Positions 1-5,643 of a DNA stretch of 6,620 nucleotides are shown piece by piece. This DNA comes from Deltaproteobacteria bacterium (lineage in GTDB: Bacteria > Desulfobacterota > GWC2-55-46): assembly GCA_016219075.1 (NCBI GenBank), contig JACRCJ010000164.1, positions 1 through 6,620 on the forward strand. The letters run 5' to 3'. A model generated the notes under the pieces. The model worked only from the letters and a program-made list of their open reading frames with translations, had not been told where the DNA came from and ran no database searches. Positions within the stretch are counted from its first letter, which is position 1; every line of letters begins with the position of its first letter. A program made the position numbers and the translations under genes.

Positions 1-1
1 G

Positions 2-220
2 ATACCTTACCGGTCGCTTAAGAAACACTGGAGGGAGTGGGAGAGCAGCGGATACTGGGAGGAAAAGGCCCGCAAGGGCCGCTTGAAGGAGAAGAAGGCC
101 GGCAAAAAAGCTGTGAAGGAAGCCCCAAAGCCGTCTGATGAGGTCTTGAAGGAAGTGCCTGAAGAGATGCAGCGGGAGGCTCCGGAGGAGACCTTGAAAG
201 GAGTACCGCCAAATCGTTGA
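2..220 (+). CDS. C-terminal part of an unrecognised Lys/Glu-rich protein (5' end outside window)
   Basis: An open frame runs in from the left edge and ends at a TGA at 218-220, giving 72 visible residues. The start lies outside the window. The segment opens with an aromatic and basic stretch (PYRSLKKHWREWESSGYWEE) and continues as a low-complexity tail rich in Lys, Glu, Pro and Ala. I see no membrane segment, cysteine motif or catalytic signature. Such charged tails are usually disordered and are often appended to a folded domain, which here would be upstream. The opposite strand of this stretch is also open for about 100 codons, but that reading is a Ser/Pro-rich translation typical of an antisense shadow and it overlaps the 3' end of the helicase gene. 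I do not recognise the family, and I infer no function. Confidence 0.6.
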   Translation: MPYRSLKKHWREWESSGYWEEKARKGRLKEKKAGKKAVKEAPKPSDEVLKEVPEEMQREAPEETLKGVPPNR

Positions 221-279
221 TGAAAAAGCCATGGAAGGACTTTTTCAGCATCCTGCGGAAGGATATCCGGGAGAGTTGA
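220..279 (+). CDS. Possible 19-residue peptide overlapping the upstream stop
   Basis: An ATG at 220-222 shares its A with the preceding TGA, and a frame of 19 codons follows, ending at TGA 277-279. The predicted peptide is basic and amphipathic (MKKPWKDFF, then SILRKDIRES). The overlap is typical of translational coupling, so ribosomes finishing the upstream gene could initiate here. The pattern of basic residues around a short hydrophobic stretch resembles the first residues of some membrane permeases. It could therefore be the remnant of a longer gene that was cut short, but the sequence after the stop contains hairpins rather than a continued membrane protein. It is too short for coding statistics, and it may simply be the 3' untranslated region. 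Confidence 0.25.
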   Translation: MKKPWKDFFSILRKDIRES

Positions 280-282
280 CCG

Positions 283-313
283 CGGTCTTGATAAGACCGG
301 GTCTTCAAACCCG
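283..313. terminator. Two overlapping inverted repeats in a convergent gap; candidate bidirectional terminator
   Basis: CGGTCTT at 283-289 pairs perfectly with AAGACCG at 293-299 around a GAT loop. A second stem joins CGGGT at 298-302 with ACCCG at 309-313. The two stems share bases 298-299. They sit between a rightward gene end (220 or 279) and the stop codon of the leftward helicase gene (314-316), the usual place for a shared transcription terminator. Neither strand shows a run of T after the stem, so this is not a classical intrinsic terminator. It could instead stabilise mRNA 3' ends. Confidence 0.35.
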
Positions 314-2608
314 TTAAGTCGCTTGAAGCCACTTCTTGAGTATCATTACCGCACCCCGCTTATCGAGGGGTTCGTTGTTGTTGCCGCATTTGGGGTCCTG
401 CGTGCAGGACGGGCATGCGACTTCGCACGGACACTCCCGCATAAGCCTCACTGTTGCCCCGAACCACTCTTTGATGCACTCGAAACCCCTCCTTGTCAGA
501 CCTACTCCTCCCTCGTGGCCGTCGTATATAAAGATGGCCGCGCTCTGCATCTCGGTGTTGAACTCGTAGCTCACCCCTCCGAGGTCCACACGGTCGCAGA
601 GGGCGAAGAGCGGGAGAGCCGCTATCGCCGAGTGCTCAACCGCATGGAGAGACCCGCCCGCGCTGTAGCCCTTCTTCTTTATCTCAGCGAGTATCACGGA
701 GTCCACCTTCATCCAGATGCCCATCGTGGTAAATACCGACGGCGGGAGCTCAAGCGGGAATTCGCCGAGGTTGCGGTCGTTGTGTATGTGTTTTTTACGG
801 TAGCCTATGACCCGTTCGGTTATCCTGACCGTCCCCAGGTGCACGGTCGTGCCGTTCAGGCGGGAGGTCTGGTCAACCGAGATTATCTCCGACTCTTCGT
901 TGGAGATAGGCCTGGTGTAGTAGTAGATATCGTTGGCCGCGCGGCAGTAGACCTTCCTTTCGGCCATGTCGAGTTTCGCGACCCTGTACTGCATGCCCTT
1001 GTGGAGGTATACGGCCCCTGGATGGAGGTCGTAGAGCACGCGCGCCGAGCTCGACTCGCCGAGGAGGACCCCGTCCTCCTTGACTATCGAATAGGTCTCT
1101 CCGGCCTCCCGTATGGAGACCTCCATCTGCGGGAGCCTCTTTCTCGGGTACCAGATGTCGCCCTTTAGCCAGTGCCTCAGCTTGCCCTCTCTCTCAAGCT
1201 CTTCGAGCGCCGGTAGACTCCGTGGGATGTCGTATACCTCGTCAGTCCCCCTGAGGTTTGTCTCAGAGGCCGCGCACAGGAGGTGGGATTTGAGTATCGG
1301 CCTGTTCTCGCTGTCAAGGACGGCGGCCTCGGCGTTACGCCTGAAAAAATCAGCCGGGTGGCGCATGAAGTACTGGTCCAGCGCGTCGGTCATCCCCACC
1401 ATCACTATGAGAGAGTCGCGCCCGCTCCTGCCGACCCTGCCGCTTCTCTGCCAGGTGGAGCTGATGGTGCCGGGGTATCCGACGAGGACGCAGACATCGA
1501 GCCCGCCGATATCGACTCCAAGCTCCAAAGCGCTTGTCGAGATGACCCCGGAGAGCTCGCCGCTGAAGAGTTTTTTTTCTATCTCGCGCCTCTCCTCCGG
1601 GAGAAACCCGGCCCTGTAGGAGCTGATGCTGGAGCTTAAATCCGGCGAGCCGTCCTTTACCCACGAGTGCATAAGCTCGGTGATCTTTCTCGCCTTGGTG
1701 AAGGCTATGGTCTTGAGCCCCGCCCTCACCGAAGAGACGAAGAGCTTCGTAGCTATGGTGTAGGGGCTCGTCTCGGGCATCGGGTTGATGAATATGAAGT
1801 TTTTCCTCCCCTCCGGGGCGCCGCTCTTTTCGATCACCTCGAACTTAAGCCCCGTAAGCATCCGCGTAAGCTCCCCTGGGTTGGCGATGGTTGCGGAGCA
1901 GGCTACAAACACCGGGTCGCTCCCGTAGAGCCGCGCTATGCGTCTGAGCCTTCTTAAGACATGGGCGACATGCGAGCCGAAGACCCCCCTGTAGGTGTGT
2001 ACCTCGTCTATGATCACGAACTTAAGGTTCCGGAAAAACCTCTCCCACTTCGGGTGAAAGGCGTTTATCGCCATGTGGAGCATGTCAGGGTTTGTAAGGA
2101 CCACCGCCGGAGGGGTCTCCCTGATCTTTTTTCTCCTGTACGCGGTAGTATCCCCGTCGTATATCTCCGAGAACGAGGGGACGAAGGATTTGCGGCCTTT
2201 TGTCTTAACCGTGCCTCTGCCGTGAAACTCCATCCCTGAGGTAAGCTCCCTGAACGCCTTTAGCTGGTCCTGCTCCAGGCCTTTCAACGGGAAGAGGTAC
2301 AGGGCGCGGGTGTCCGGGTCCTCAAGGAGGGATTCGACGACAGGGATGTTGTATATGAGGCTCTTGCCGCTCGCCGTCGGGGTCATGACAACGGTATTGA
2401 GCCCGGCCCTTATCATGTCAATACCCGCGGCCTGATGGTCGTAGAGCGACTTTATGCCGAGCCTTTCGAGGGCCTCTCTCACCTCTTTTGAAAGCGGCTT
2501 TACCGGTTCGGCCACGACCGCTGCCCTCGGGGGGATCCGTTCGTGGTGGACGACCTCCTGAAGGTCTTTACGCTCCTTGATCTCCGCTATGAAGTCGTCT
2601 ATGCGCAT
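314..2608 (-). CDS. DEVH-box superfamily 2 helicase with C-terminal four-cysteine (DUF1998-type) region, MrfA/YprA-like
   Basis: The 764-residue protein has a full set of superfamily 2 helicase motifs: a Q-like motif (LYDHQAAG, 55-62), Walker A (TPTASGKS, 76-83), DEVH (201-204), SAT (238-240), motif V (STSALELGVDIGGLD, 357-371) and motif VI (QRSGRVGRSGR, 387-397). The C-terminal third carries DUF1998 hallmarks: HAVEHSAIAALPLFALCDR from 655, then YDGHEGGVGL (695-704), then a cysteine cluster at C726, C728, C732, C735 and C741. This layout and length match the Bacillus MrfA/YprA family, an ATP-dependent 3'-to-5' DNA helicase in which four cysteines hold zinc and which acts in repair of mitomycin damage. 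The ATG at 2608 has AAGG at about 14 bases upstream, which is rather far. It is the third gene of the leftward set, 59 bases after resB. A repair role is inferred from the family, and the substrate is unknown. Confidence 0.9.
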   Translation of the reverse strand: MRIDDFIAEIKERKDLQEVVHHERIPPRAAVVAEPVKPLSKEVREALERLGIKSLYDHQAAGIDMIRAGLNTVVMTPTASGKSLIYNIPVVESLLEDPDTRALYLFPLKGLEQDQLKAFRELTSGMEFHGRGTVKTKGRKSFVPSFSEIYDGDTTAYRRKKIRETPPAVVLTNPDMLHMAINAFHPKWERFFRNLKFVIIDEVHTYRGVFGSHVAHVLRRLRRIARLYGSDPVFVACSATIANPGELTRMLTGLKFEVIEKSGAPEGRKNFIFINPMPETSPYTIATKLFVSSVRAGLKTIAFTKARKITELMHSWVKDGSPDLSSSISSYRAGFLPEERREIEKKLFSGELSGVISTSALELGVDIGGLDVCVLVGYPGTISSTWQRSGRVGRSGRDSLIVMVGMTDALDQYFMRHPADFFRRNAEAAVLDSENRPILKSHLLCAASETNLRGTDEVYDIPRSLPALEELEREGKLRHWLKGDIWYPRKRLPQMEVSIREAGETYSIVKEDGVLLGESSSARVLYDLHPGAVYLHKGMQYRVAKLDMAERKVYCRAANDIYYYTRPISNEESEIISVDQTSRLNGTTVHLGTVRITERVIGYRKKHIHNDRNLGEFPLELPPSVFTTMGIWMKVDSVILAEIKKKGYSAGGSLHAVEHSAIAALPLFALCDRVDLGGVSYEFNTEMQSAAIFIYDGHEGGVGLTRRGFECIKEWFGATVRLMRECPCEVACPSCTQDPKCGNNNEPLDKRGAVMILKKWLQAT

Positions 2609-2622
2609 ATATCTGATGATAA

Positions 2623-2671
2623 CACCTTACGCGGGAGTTTTCCATGCGGGGGTGATAAATGAAGGGCTCAT
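2623..2671 (-). other. 14-codon frame bridging resB and the helicase, with the helicase ribosome binding site at its end
   Basis: On the minus strand an ATG at 2671-2669 overlaps the resB stop TGA (2670-2668) as ATGA. It opens a 14-codon frame ending at TAA 2629-2627. The last two bases of this stop begin AAGGTG (2628-2623), the only Shine-Dalgarno-like sequence ahead of the helicase ATG at 2608. A ribosome could thus be handed from resB through the short frame to the helicase start. The peptide itself (MSPSFITPAWKTPA) has no recognisable feature, so if the frame is used its value is probably translation rather than product. Chance is a real alternative. Confidence 0.25.
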
Positions 2672-4140
2672 TGCCCAGGGGGGATCTCCTGGGGCCTTAT
2701 GTCGTCTTTGGTGAGGTGGCGGGTGAGGGCGGCAACGGTTTTATCGGGGGAGTACCCGAGGCCCTCAGAGCTGACAAAGAGGTTCAGAAAGACTATGCCG
2801 TCCAACTCTACCAGGTCGTAGGCCGCGGTAGCCCTGCCTATGAAGACCCTCAGGGCGAGAGCCGATAGCAGAAGCAGTCCGCCCGCCCAAAGGACGCCGG
2901 CGCCTGGGTCGTACCTGTAGTTTAGGACCGCGCCGGTCTCAAAGCCCGCCGGGGTTATCGAGTGGCCGTTAAGCGTTACGGAGTCGCCGAACAGGACCTT
3001 GCCGAGATATTCGTAGCCCACGCCTGACTTCCTCTTTACGGTAGTAAAGGGTCTTAAGTCCTCTGTCCTTCCGTCGAGCCTGTAGACCCTGCCGGATTTG
3101 ACGTCGCCGAATACCAGAGGGTCTAAAAGGCCGGGTACGAATATCTCGTCGCCGGAGAGGACCTCAAGGAGTATGGGGTTACGGTCCACGCTGACCTTCA
3201 CGGTATCCGCCCACCCGGCGAGATAGAAGGTGTAGCCGCCGTATTTCAGGGGAGAGTTGACCTCAGCGGTCTTCTCGCGGAGCGTGTTATTCCCCCTGAT
3301 GACCTTTATCCGGGCCTTCCAGTCCTTTACGAAGAGCGAGTCTTCCCGGAGCTCATACGACGGGGAGGACCAGCCGAGCCCGACGGCGAGCCTCGCGGTC
3401 CTGTCCTCCGGATAGTCCAGGTCCGGGTACTCCGAGTACTCGGTAACGAACTCATCAAGGTAGAGGTGGAAGTCCGTGGGCCCGTCTTTCGCCGTCCAGA
3501 GGCTTTTAAGCCTGCCGGTCTCCCGGGGGACTACTGTACTCGCTTTTTTGGGAGCCAGGCGCATGGTCCCGTCGTAGGCGAAGAGGTAGGTGAGAATGAA
3601 CCCCAGAAAGCATACCGCCGCCCCGGCGTGGAAGAGCCATGTCAGGAGTCCGCAAGGGAGGCCCTTTTGAACTACATTCCACCTGCTCTCGCTCTCAACT
3701 GGCCTGAACCCAAGCTCCTTTACGAAGACCTCCCTGACTTTCTCGAACGCCTCTTTTAAATCCTGCGTCAGGGCTACGGAGTGCTCCGGGGTGAACTCAG
3801 CCGGATACGGCCCTTTTACGAAGAGAGACGGGTACTTCTCGTAGACGCAGACAAGGAGGTTTAAGAAGAGGGTGAAGGCGAGGATTAGAAAGACCGGGGA
3901 GGTGAAAAAATCGAGGAGGTCTAATAAGGCGACAAGAAAGACGAACCCGCCTCCCCCGTTAATGTACTCCGTGAGGCTTACACCCTGAGGAAATACCGTC
4001 CCCGCGAGATAGAATACGCACATGAGGCCGAGTATGCAGACAGCGGTCGTGGTCGAGGCGAGCCTCAAGTAAGCCCGATTGATAGCGCTATGGAGCCTTT
4101 CTGTAAGAGCGCTCCTGATATTTTCTTCGGAATAGTTCAT
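2668..4140 (-). CDS. resB: ResB/Ccs1-family cytochrome c biogenesis protein
   Basis: The 490-residue membrane protein fits the ResB (Ccs1, CcsB) family, the partner of CcsA in System II cytochrome c maturation. It is thought to help move heme outwards and hold apocytochrome. Visible landmarks are membrane segment 1 ending in YLAGTVFPQG (about 31-53, family signature GTxxPQ), a long hydrophobic stretch at 66-99, a third segment at 162-187 containing His171 (WLFHAGA), a large external domain from about 188 to 413 that includes VNSPLKYGGYTFYLAGW (294-310), and a last membrane segment at about 414-434 followed by a 56-residue cytoplasmic tail. His171 lies where the family has a conserved transmembrane histidine. 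Length and topology are normal. The ATG at 4140 has only a weak GAG upstream. It follows the ccsA-like gene after 109 bases, in the reverse of the common resB-ccsA order. Confidence 0.88.
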   Translation of the reverse strand: MNYSEENIRSALTERLHSAINRAYLRLASTTTAVCILGLMCVFYLAGTVFPQGVSLTEYINGGGGFVFLVALLDLLDFFTSPVFLILAFTLFLNLLVCVYEKYPSLFVKGPYPAEFTPEHSVALTQDLKEAFEKVREVFVKELGFRPVESESRWNVVQKGLPCGLLTWLFHAGAAVCFLGFILTYLFAYDGTMRLAPKKASTVVPRETGRLKSLWTAKDGPTDFHLYLDEFVTEYSEYPDLDYPEDRTARLAVGLGWSSPSYELREDSLFVKDWKARIKVIRGNNTLREKTAEVNSPLKYGGYTFYLAGWADTVKVSVDRNPILLEVLSGDEIFVPGLLDPLVFGDVKSGRVYRLDGRTEDLRPFTTVKRKSGVGYEYLGKVLFGDSVTLNGHSITPAGFETGAVLNYRYDPGAGVLWAGGLLLLSALALRVFIGRATAAYDLVELDGIVFLNLFVSSEGLGYSPDKTVAALTRHLTKDDIRPQEIPPGQ

Positions 4141-4249
4141 CCTGATCTCGGTGAGGGCTCTTAAGTCCGGGTATTGGACGGAGCCGGTAAAGCGAGTCTA
4201 CCGTAACGCCATCCGGGCTCCGGCTGAGCGGTTCATCCGGAAGACGGAA
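4141..4249 (-). other. 109-base gap between ccsA-like and resB-like genes with a long-range inverted repeat
   Basis: The gap contains CGGAGCC (4179-4185) and its reverse complement GGCTCCG (4216-4222), a 7-base-pair stem with a 30-base loop. No T-run follows on the minus strand, so read-through from ccsA to resB is expected. I see no convincing gene, promoter or strong ribosome binding site. The longest ATG frame on the minus strand here is only 12 codons. The spacing is longer than usual for coupled resB/ccsA genes. Confidence 0.3.
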
Positions 4250-5158
4250 TCAGAGTGCGTAGATACGGAGGAGAGGGATGCCGAGCAATCCGGCCAGCCA
4301 GTTTACCCCGAGAAAAGTCGTCGCCAGTATTGAGACAAAGCCGATGATGTTGAAGGCCGAAGCCGCTCTCCCGGTCAAAGCGGGGACGGACTTTGCGTGG
4401 AGGTAGATGGTAAAGACGGTCCAGGTGATCAGGGACCAGGTCTGTCCTGCATCCCAGCTCCAGTACCTCCCAAAGGTGTTATTAGCCCACACGGCCCCCG
4501 AAAATATGGCGAATGTCAGGAACGGATAGCCGAAAAGGACGAGCCTGAAGGCCGACCGGTGGAAATCCCTTATATTTTCAGCGGTCAGACCGTAACATGG
4601 CGCACAGTCTTTTTTAACGAACGGGCTTATTATAAGGTAAGTAGCCTCTATTGAGGCGCTTACCGCGAATACGGCGTAGGAGAAGAACATGTTTATCTGA
4701 CGCCACTCGAACCACCGGCTCTGGAGTACCGGTGAGAGCGGCTCGATGGCCGGGGAAGCGGCGAAAAGAGCGTAAAGGCACGCTCCCGCTGAGACGGCAG
4801 AGACTAAAACGCCAGGCAGGTAGATATTCCGCCATCTCCGCGACGAGTAAAGATATGCGACCGCTGCCGACAGGGCAAACCACGACAGTGTCTCATATAA
4901 GGTCTGTGCCGGGGCCCTTCCGGCCTCAAACGCCCTTAAGGATATAAGCCCGGCCTGGGCCAAAACCCCGGCAACAAGGGCGGTCCGGGCGGCCTTGCCG
5001 AAGATGACCGCGCGCGTAACTGTATGAAATATGAAAAGAAGCAGAGCCATGGTGTAGAATAAGGAGGAGGCCCAGAAAAGCCGCAGCTCTATACCCAGAA
5101 GGTACGAGGCCATGGATAGGATCGAATCGGAGTTCAACATTATCACGAAATTTAACAC
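4250..5158 (-). CDS. ccsA: Divergent CcsA/ResC-family (WWD) protein lacking both external heme-ligand histidines
   Basis: The 302-residue protein, with about eight hydrophobic segments, belongs to the cytochrome c assembly (CcsA/CcmC/CcmF) family. Recognisable landmarks are LYETLSWFAL (87-96), LQSRWFEWR (145-153), FLTFAIFSGAVWANN (213-227), the tryptophan-rich motif GRYWSWDAGQTWSLITW (230-246), YLHAK (252-256) and FLGVN (282-286). Compared from memory with plant chloroplast CcsA, the alignment around LQS is ungapped and places Arg153 where the external histidine (P-His1) stands. The C-terminal GLHSY that carries the second external histidine is replaced by GLLGIPLLRIYAL (290-302). The motif WDPKETW has become WDAGQTW. 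The membrane histidine of YLH (His254) remains. A CAPC pair (C185, C188) lies in the loop after the fifth segment. The start is uncertain: GTG 5158 (used here), GTG 5146 or ATG 5140. A normal synthase role is doubtful. Confidence 0.85.
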   Translation of the reverse strand: MLNFVIMLNSDSILSMASYLLGIELRLFWASSLFYTMALLLFIFHTVTRAVIFGKAARTALVAGVLAQAGLISLRAFEAGRAPAQTLYETLSWFALSAAVAYLYSSRRWRNIYLPGVLVSAVSAGACLYALFAASPAIEPLSPVLQSRWFEWRQINMFFSYAVFAVSASIEATYLIISPFVKKDCAPCYGLTAENIRDFHRSAFRLVLFGYPFLTFAIFSGAVWANNTFGRYWSWDAGQTWSLITWTVFTIYLHAKSVPALTGRAASAFNIIGFVSILATTFLGVNWLAGLLGIPLLRIYAL

Positions 5159-5159
5159 A

Positions 5160-5165
5160 CTCCTA
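5160..5165 (-). promoter_or_regulatory. Shine-Dalgarno-like TAGGAG upstream of the ccsA-like gene
   Basis: TAGGAG reads on the minus strand from 5165 to 5160. It is only one base before the GTG at 5158, too close for efficient use. It is 13 bases before an in-frame GTG at 5146-5144 and 19 before the ATG at 5140. The GTG at 5146 is therefore a reasonable alternative start, which would remove four residues and leave the membrane segments untouched. Confidence 0.4.
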
Positions 5166-5171
5166 TTTAGT

Positions 5172-5200
5172 TTGACAAGCGGCTTCTTTAGGGTTAAGAT
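5172..5200 (+). promoter_or_regulatory. Sigma70-type promoter reading toward the 102-residue gene
   Basis: A perfect -35 hexamer TTGACA lies at 5172-5177. After exactly 17 bases comes TAAGAT at 5195-5200, which matches the TATAAT consensus at four positions, including the important TA and final T. Transcription would start near 5207, leaving a leader of about 130 bases before the ATG at 5335. The promoter starts only 14 bases beyond the start of the leftward ccsA-like gene. I found no equally good promoter on the minus strand. Confidence 0.55.
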
Positions 5201-5220
5201 TTAAGAGCGGAAAACGACAA

Positions 5221-5264
5221 AAAAGGCGTTTTTTTAAAGGTTTAAATGCCTTATTACGCCTTTT
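5221..5264 (+). promoter_or_regulatory. Hairpin-rich leader with two mutually exclusive stems; attenuator-like
   Basis: AAAAGGCGT (5221-5229) pairs perfectly with ACGCCTTTT (5256-5264). The same left arm can instead pair with an inner copy: bases 5223-5231 with 5244-5252, nine pairs including one G-T. The stretch lies in the inferred leader of the 102-residue gene, just downstream of the promoter at 5172-5200. The plus strand ends the outer stem in four T. The minus strand ends it in six T (complement of 5219-5224), which looks more like an intrinsic terminator for leftward transcripts. Regulation by alternative folding is inference. Confidence 0.4.
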
Positions 5265-5317
5265 GCCCCTGTTGTTTTACTGACAAGTCTAACGGGGCCG
5301 TCGATGGCTTATTTATG

Positions 5318-5335
5318 AAAGGAATGTACATATAA
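5318..5335 (+). promoter_or_regulatory. Ribosome binding site with a three-codon frame that overlaps the start codon
   Basis: AAAGGA at 5318-5323 lies 11 bases before the ATG at 5335. Within that spacer an ATG at 5324 opens the frame ATG TAC ATA TAA, whose stop shares its last A with the start of the 102-residue gene. The minimal frame is too near the AAAGGA to be well initiated, but it places a stop exactly on the start codon. A TATAAT string at 5331-5336 is a coincidence of the same bases. Confidence 0.35.
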
Positions 5336-5643
5336 TGGAAAAATTCAGATGCCATAGCTGCGGTAAGGACCTTCCCAAGGGGAGCTTGAAGTATATTGTC
5401 GAGATAAGAAGCTTCGCCGACTTCGACGGATACCTTGAGGAATACGACGGCGACATGGAAGAGGGGATAAACGAGCTCCTCGACACCATGGAGAACATGG
5501 ACCCCAAGACCATCGAAGAGGATGTCTCAAAGGAGCTTATCTACATACTCTGCAAGAGCTGCATGGACAAATTCACGAGCGACCCTTTCCAGACAGGCAA
5601 AGCCGCTTTTGTCGGCGAGGATGTAAAAGGCACCATTCATTGA
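5335..5643 (+). CDS. Small uncharacterised protein with two CxxC pairs (zinc-ribbon-like)
   Basis: The 102-residue protein begins MEKFRCHSCGKDLPKGSLKY and has CxxC pairs at C6/C9 and C73/C76. These are separated by an acidic, largely helical region rich in Glu and Asp (about 28-66). Two CxxC knuckles at this distance are the classic arrangement of a single zinc ribbon with a long insertion. I recall short proteins of this general shape in Desulfobacterota and Nitrospirota genomes, annotated only as hypothetical. There is no signal peptide or membrane segment, so it is probably cytoplasmic. The family has no function I can name. It has its own promoter (5172-5200) and a terminator-like structure after its stop, so it looks monocistronic. 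The coding frame is well supported by the motif spacing and by the ribosome binding site at 5318. Confidence 0.82.
   Translation: MEKFRCHSCGKDLPKGSLKYIVEIRSFADFDGYLEEYDGDMEEGINELLDTMENMDPKTIEEDVSKELIYILCKSCMDKFTSDPFQTGKAAFVGEDVKGTIH

Noticed and set aside
298..314. CTTCAAA in a small hairpin, reminiscent of the tRNA-Sec anticodon loop with UCA
   Set aside because: With a seven-base loop the stem has mismatches at two positions. No D arm, long variable arm, T arm or acceptor stem fits around it, and the right side is helicase coding sequence.
18..332. A 104-codon minus-strand frame at the left edge
   Set aside because: It overlaps the helicase 3' end and is Ser/Pro-rich, the usual mirror image of the Lys/Glu-rich plus-strand frame.
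323..1168. A 281-codon open frame on the plus strand and several shorter ones across 336-2239
   Set aside because: They lie antisense to the helicase gene, whose motifs are complete and in order. Their translations show no family signature.
4250..4330. Frameshift hiding a normal CcsA C terminus
   Set aside because: The other two frames of the minus strand were read, and neither contains GLHSY or a similar ending.
5331..5336. Perfect TATAAT hexamer
   Set aside because: It overlaps the ATG of the 102-residue gene and has no -35 partner at the right distance, so transcripts from it would lack the start codon.
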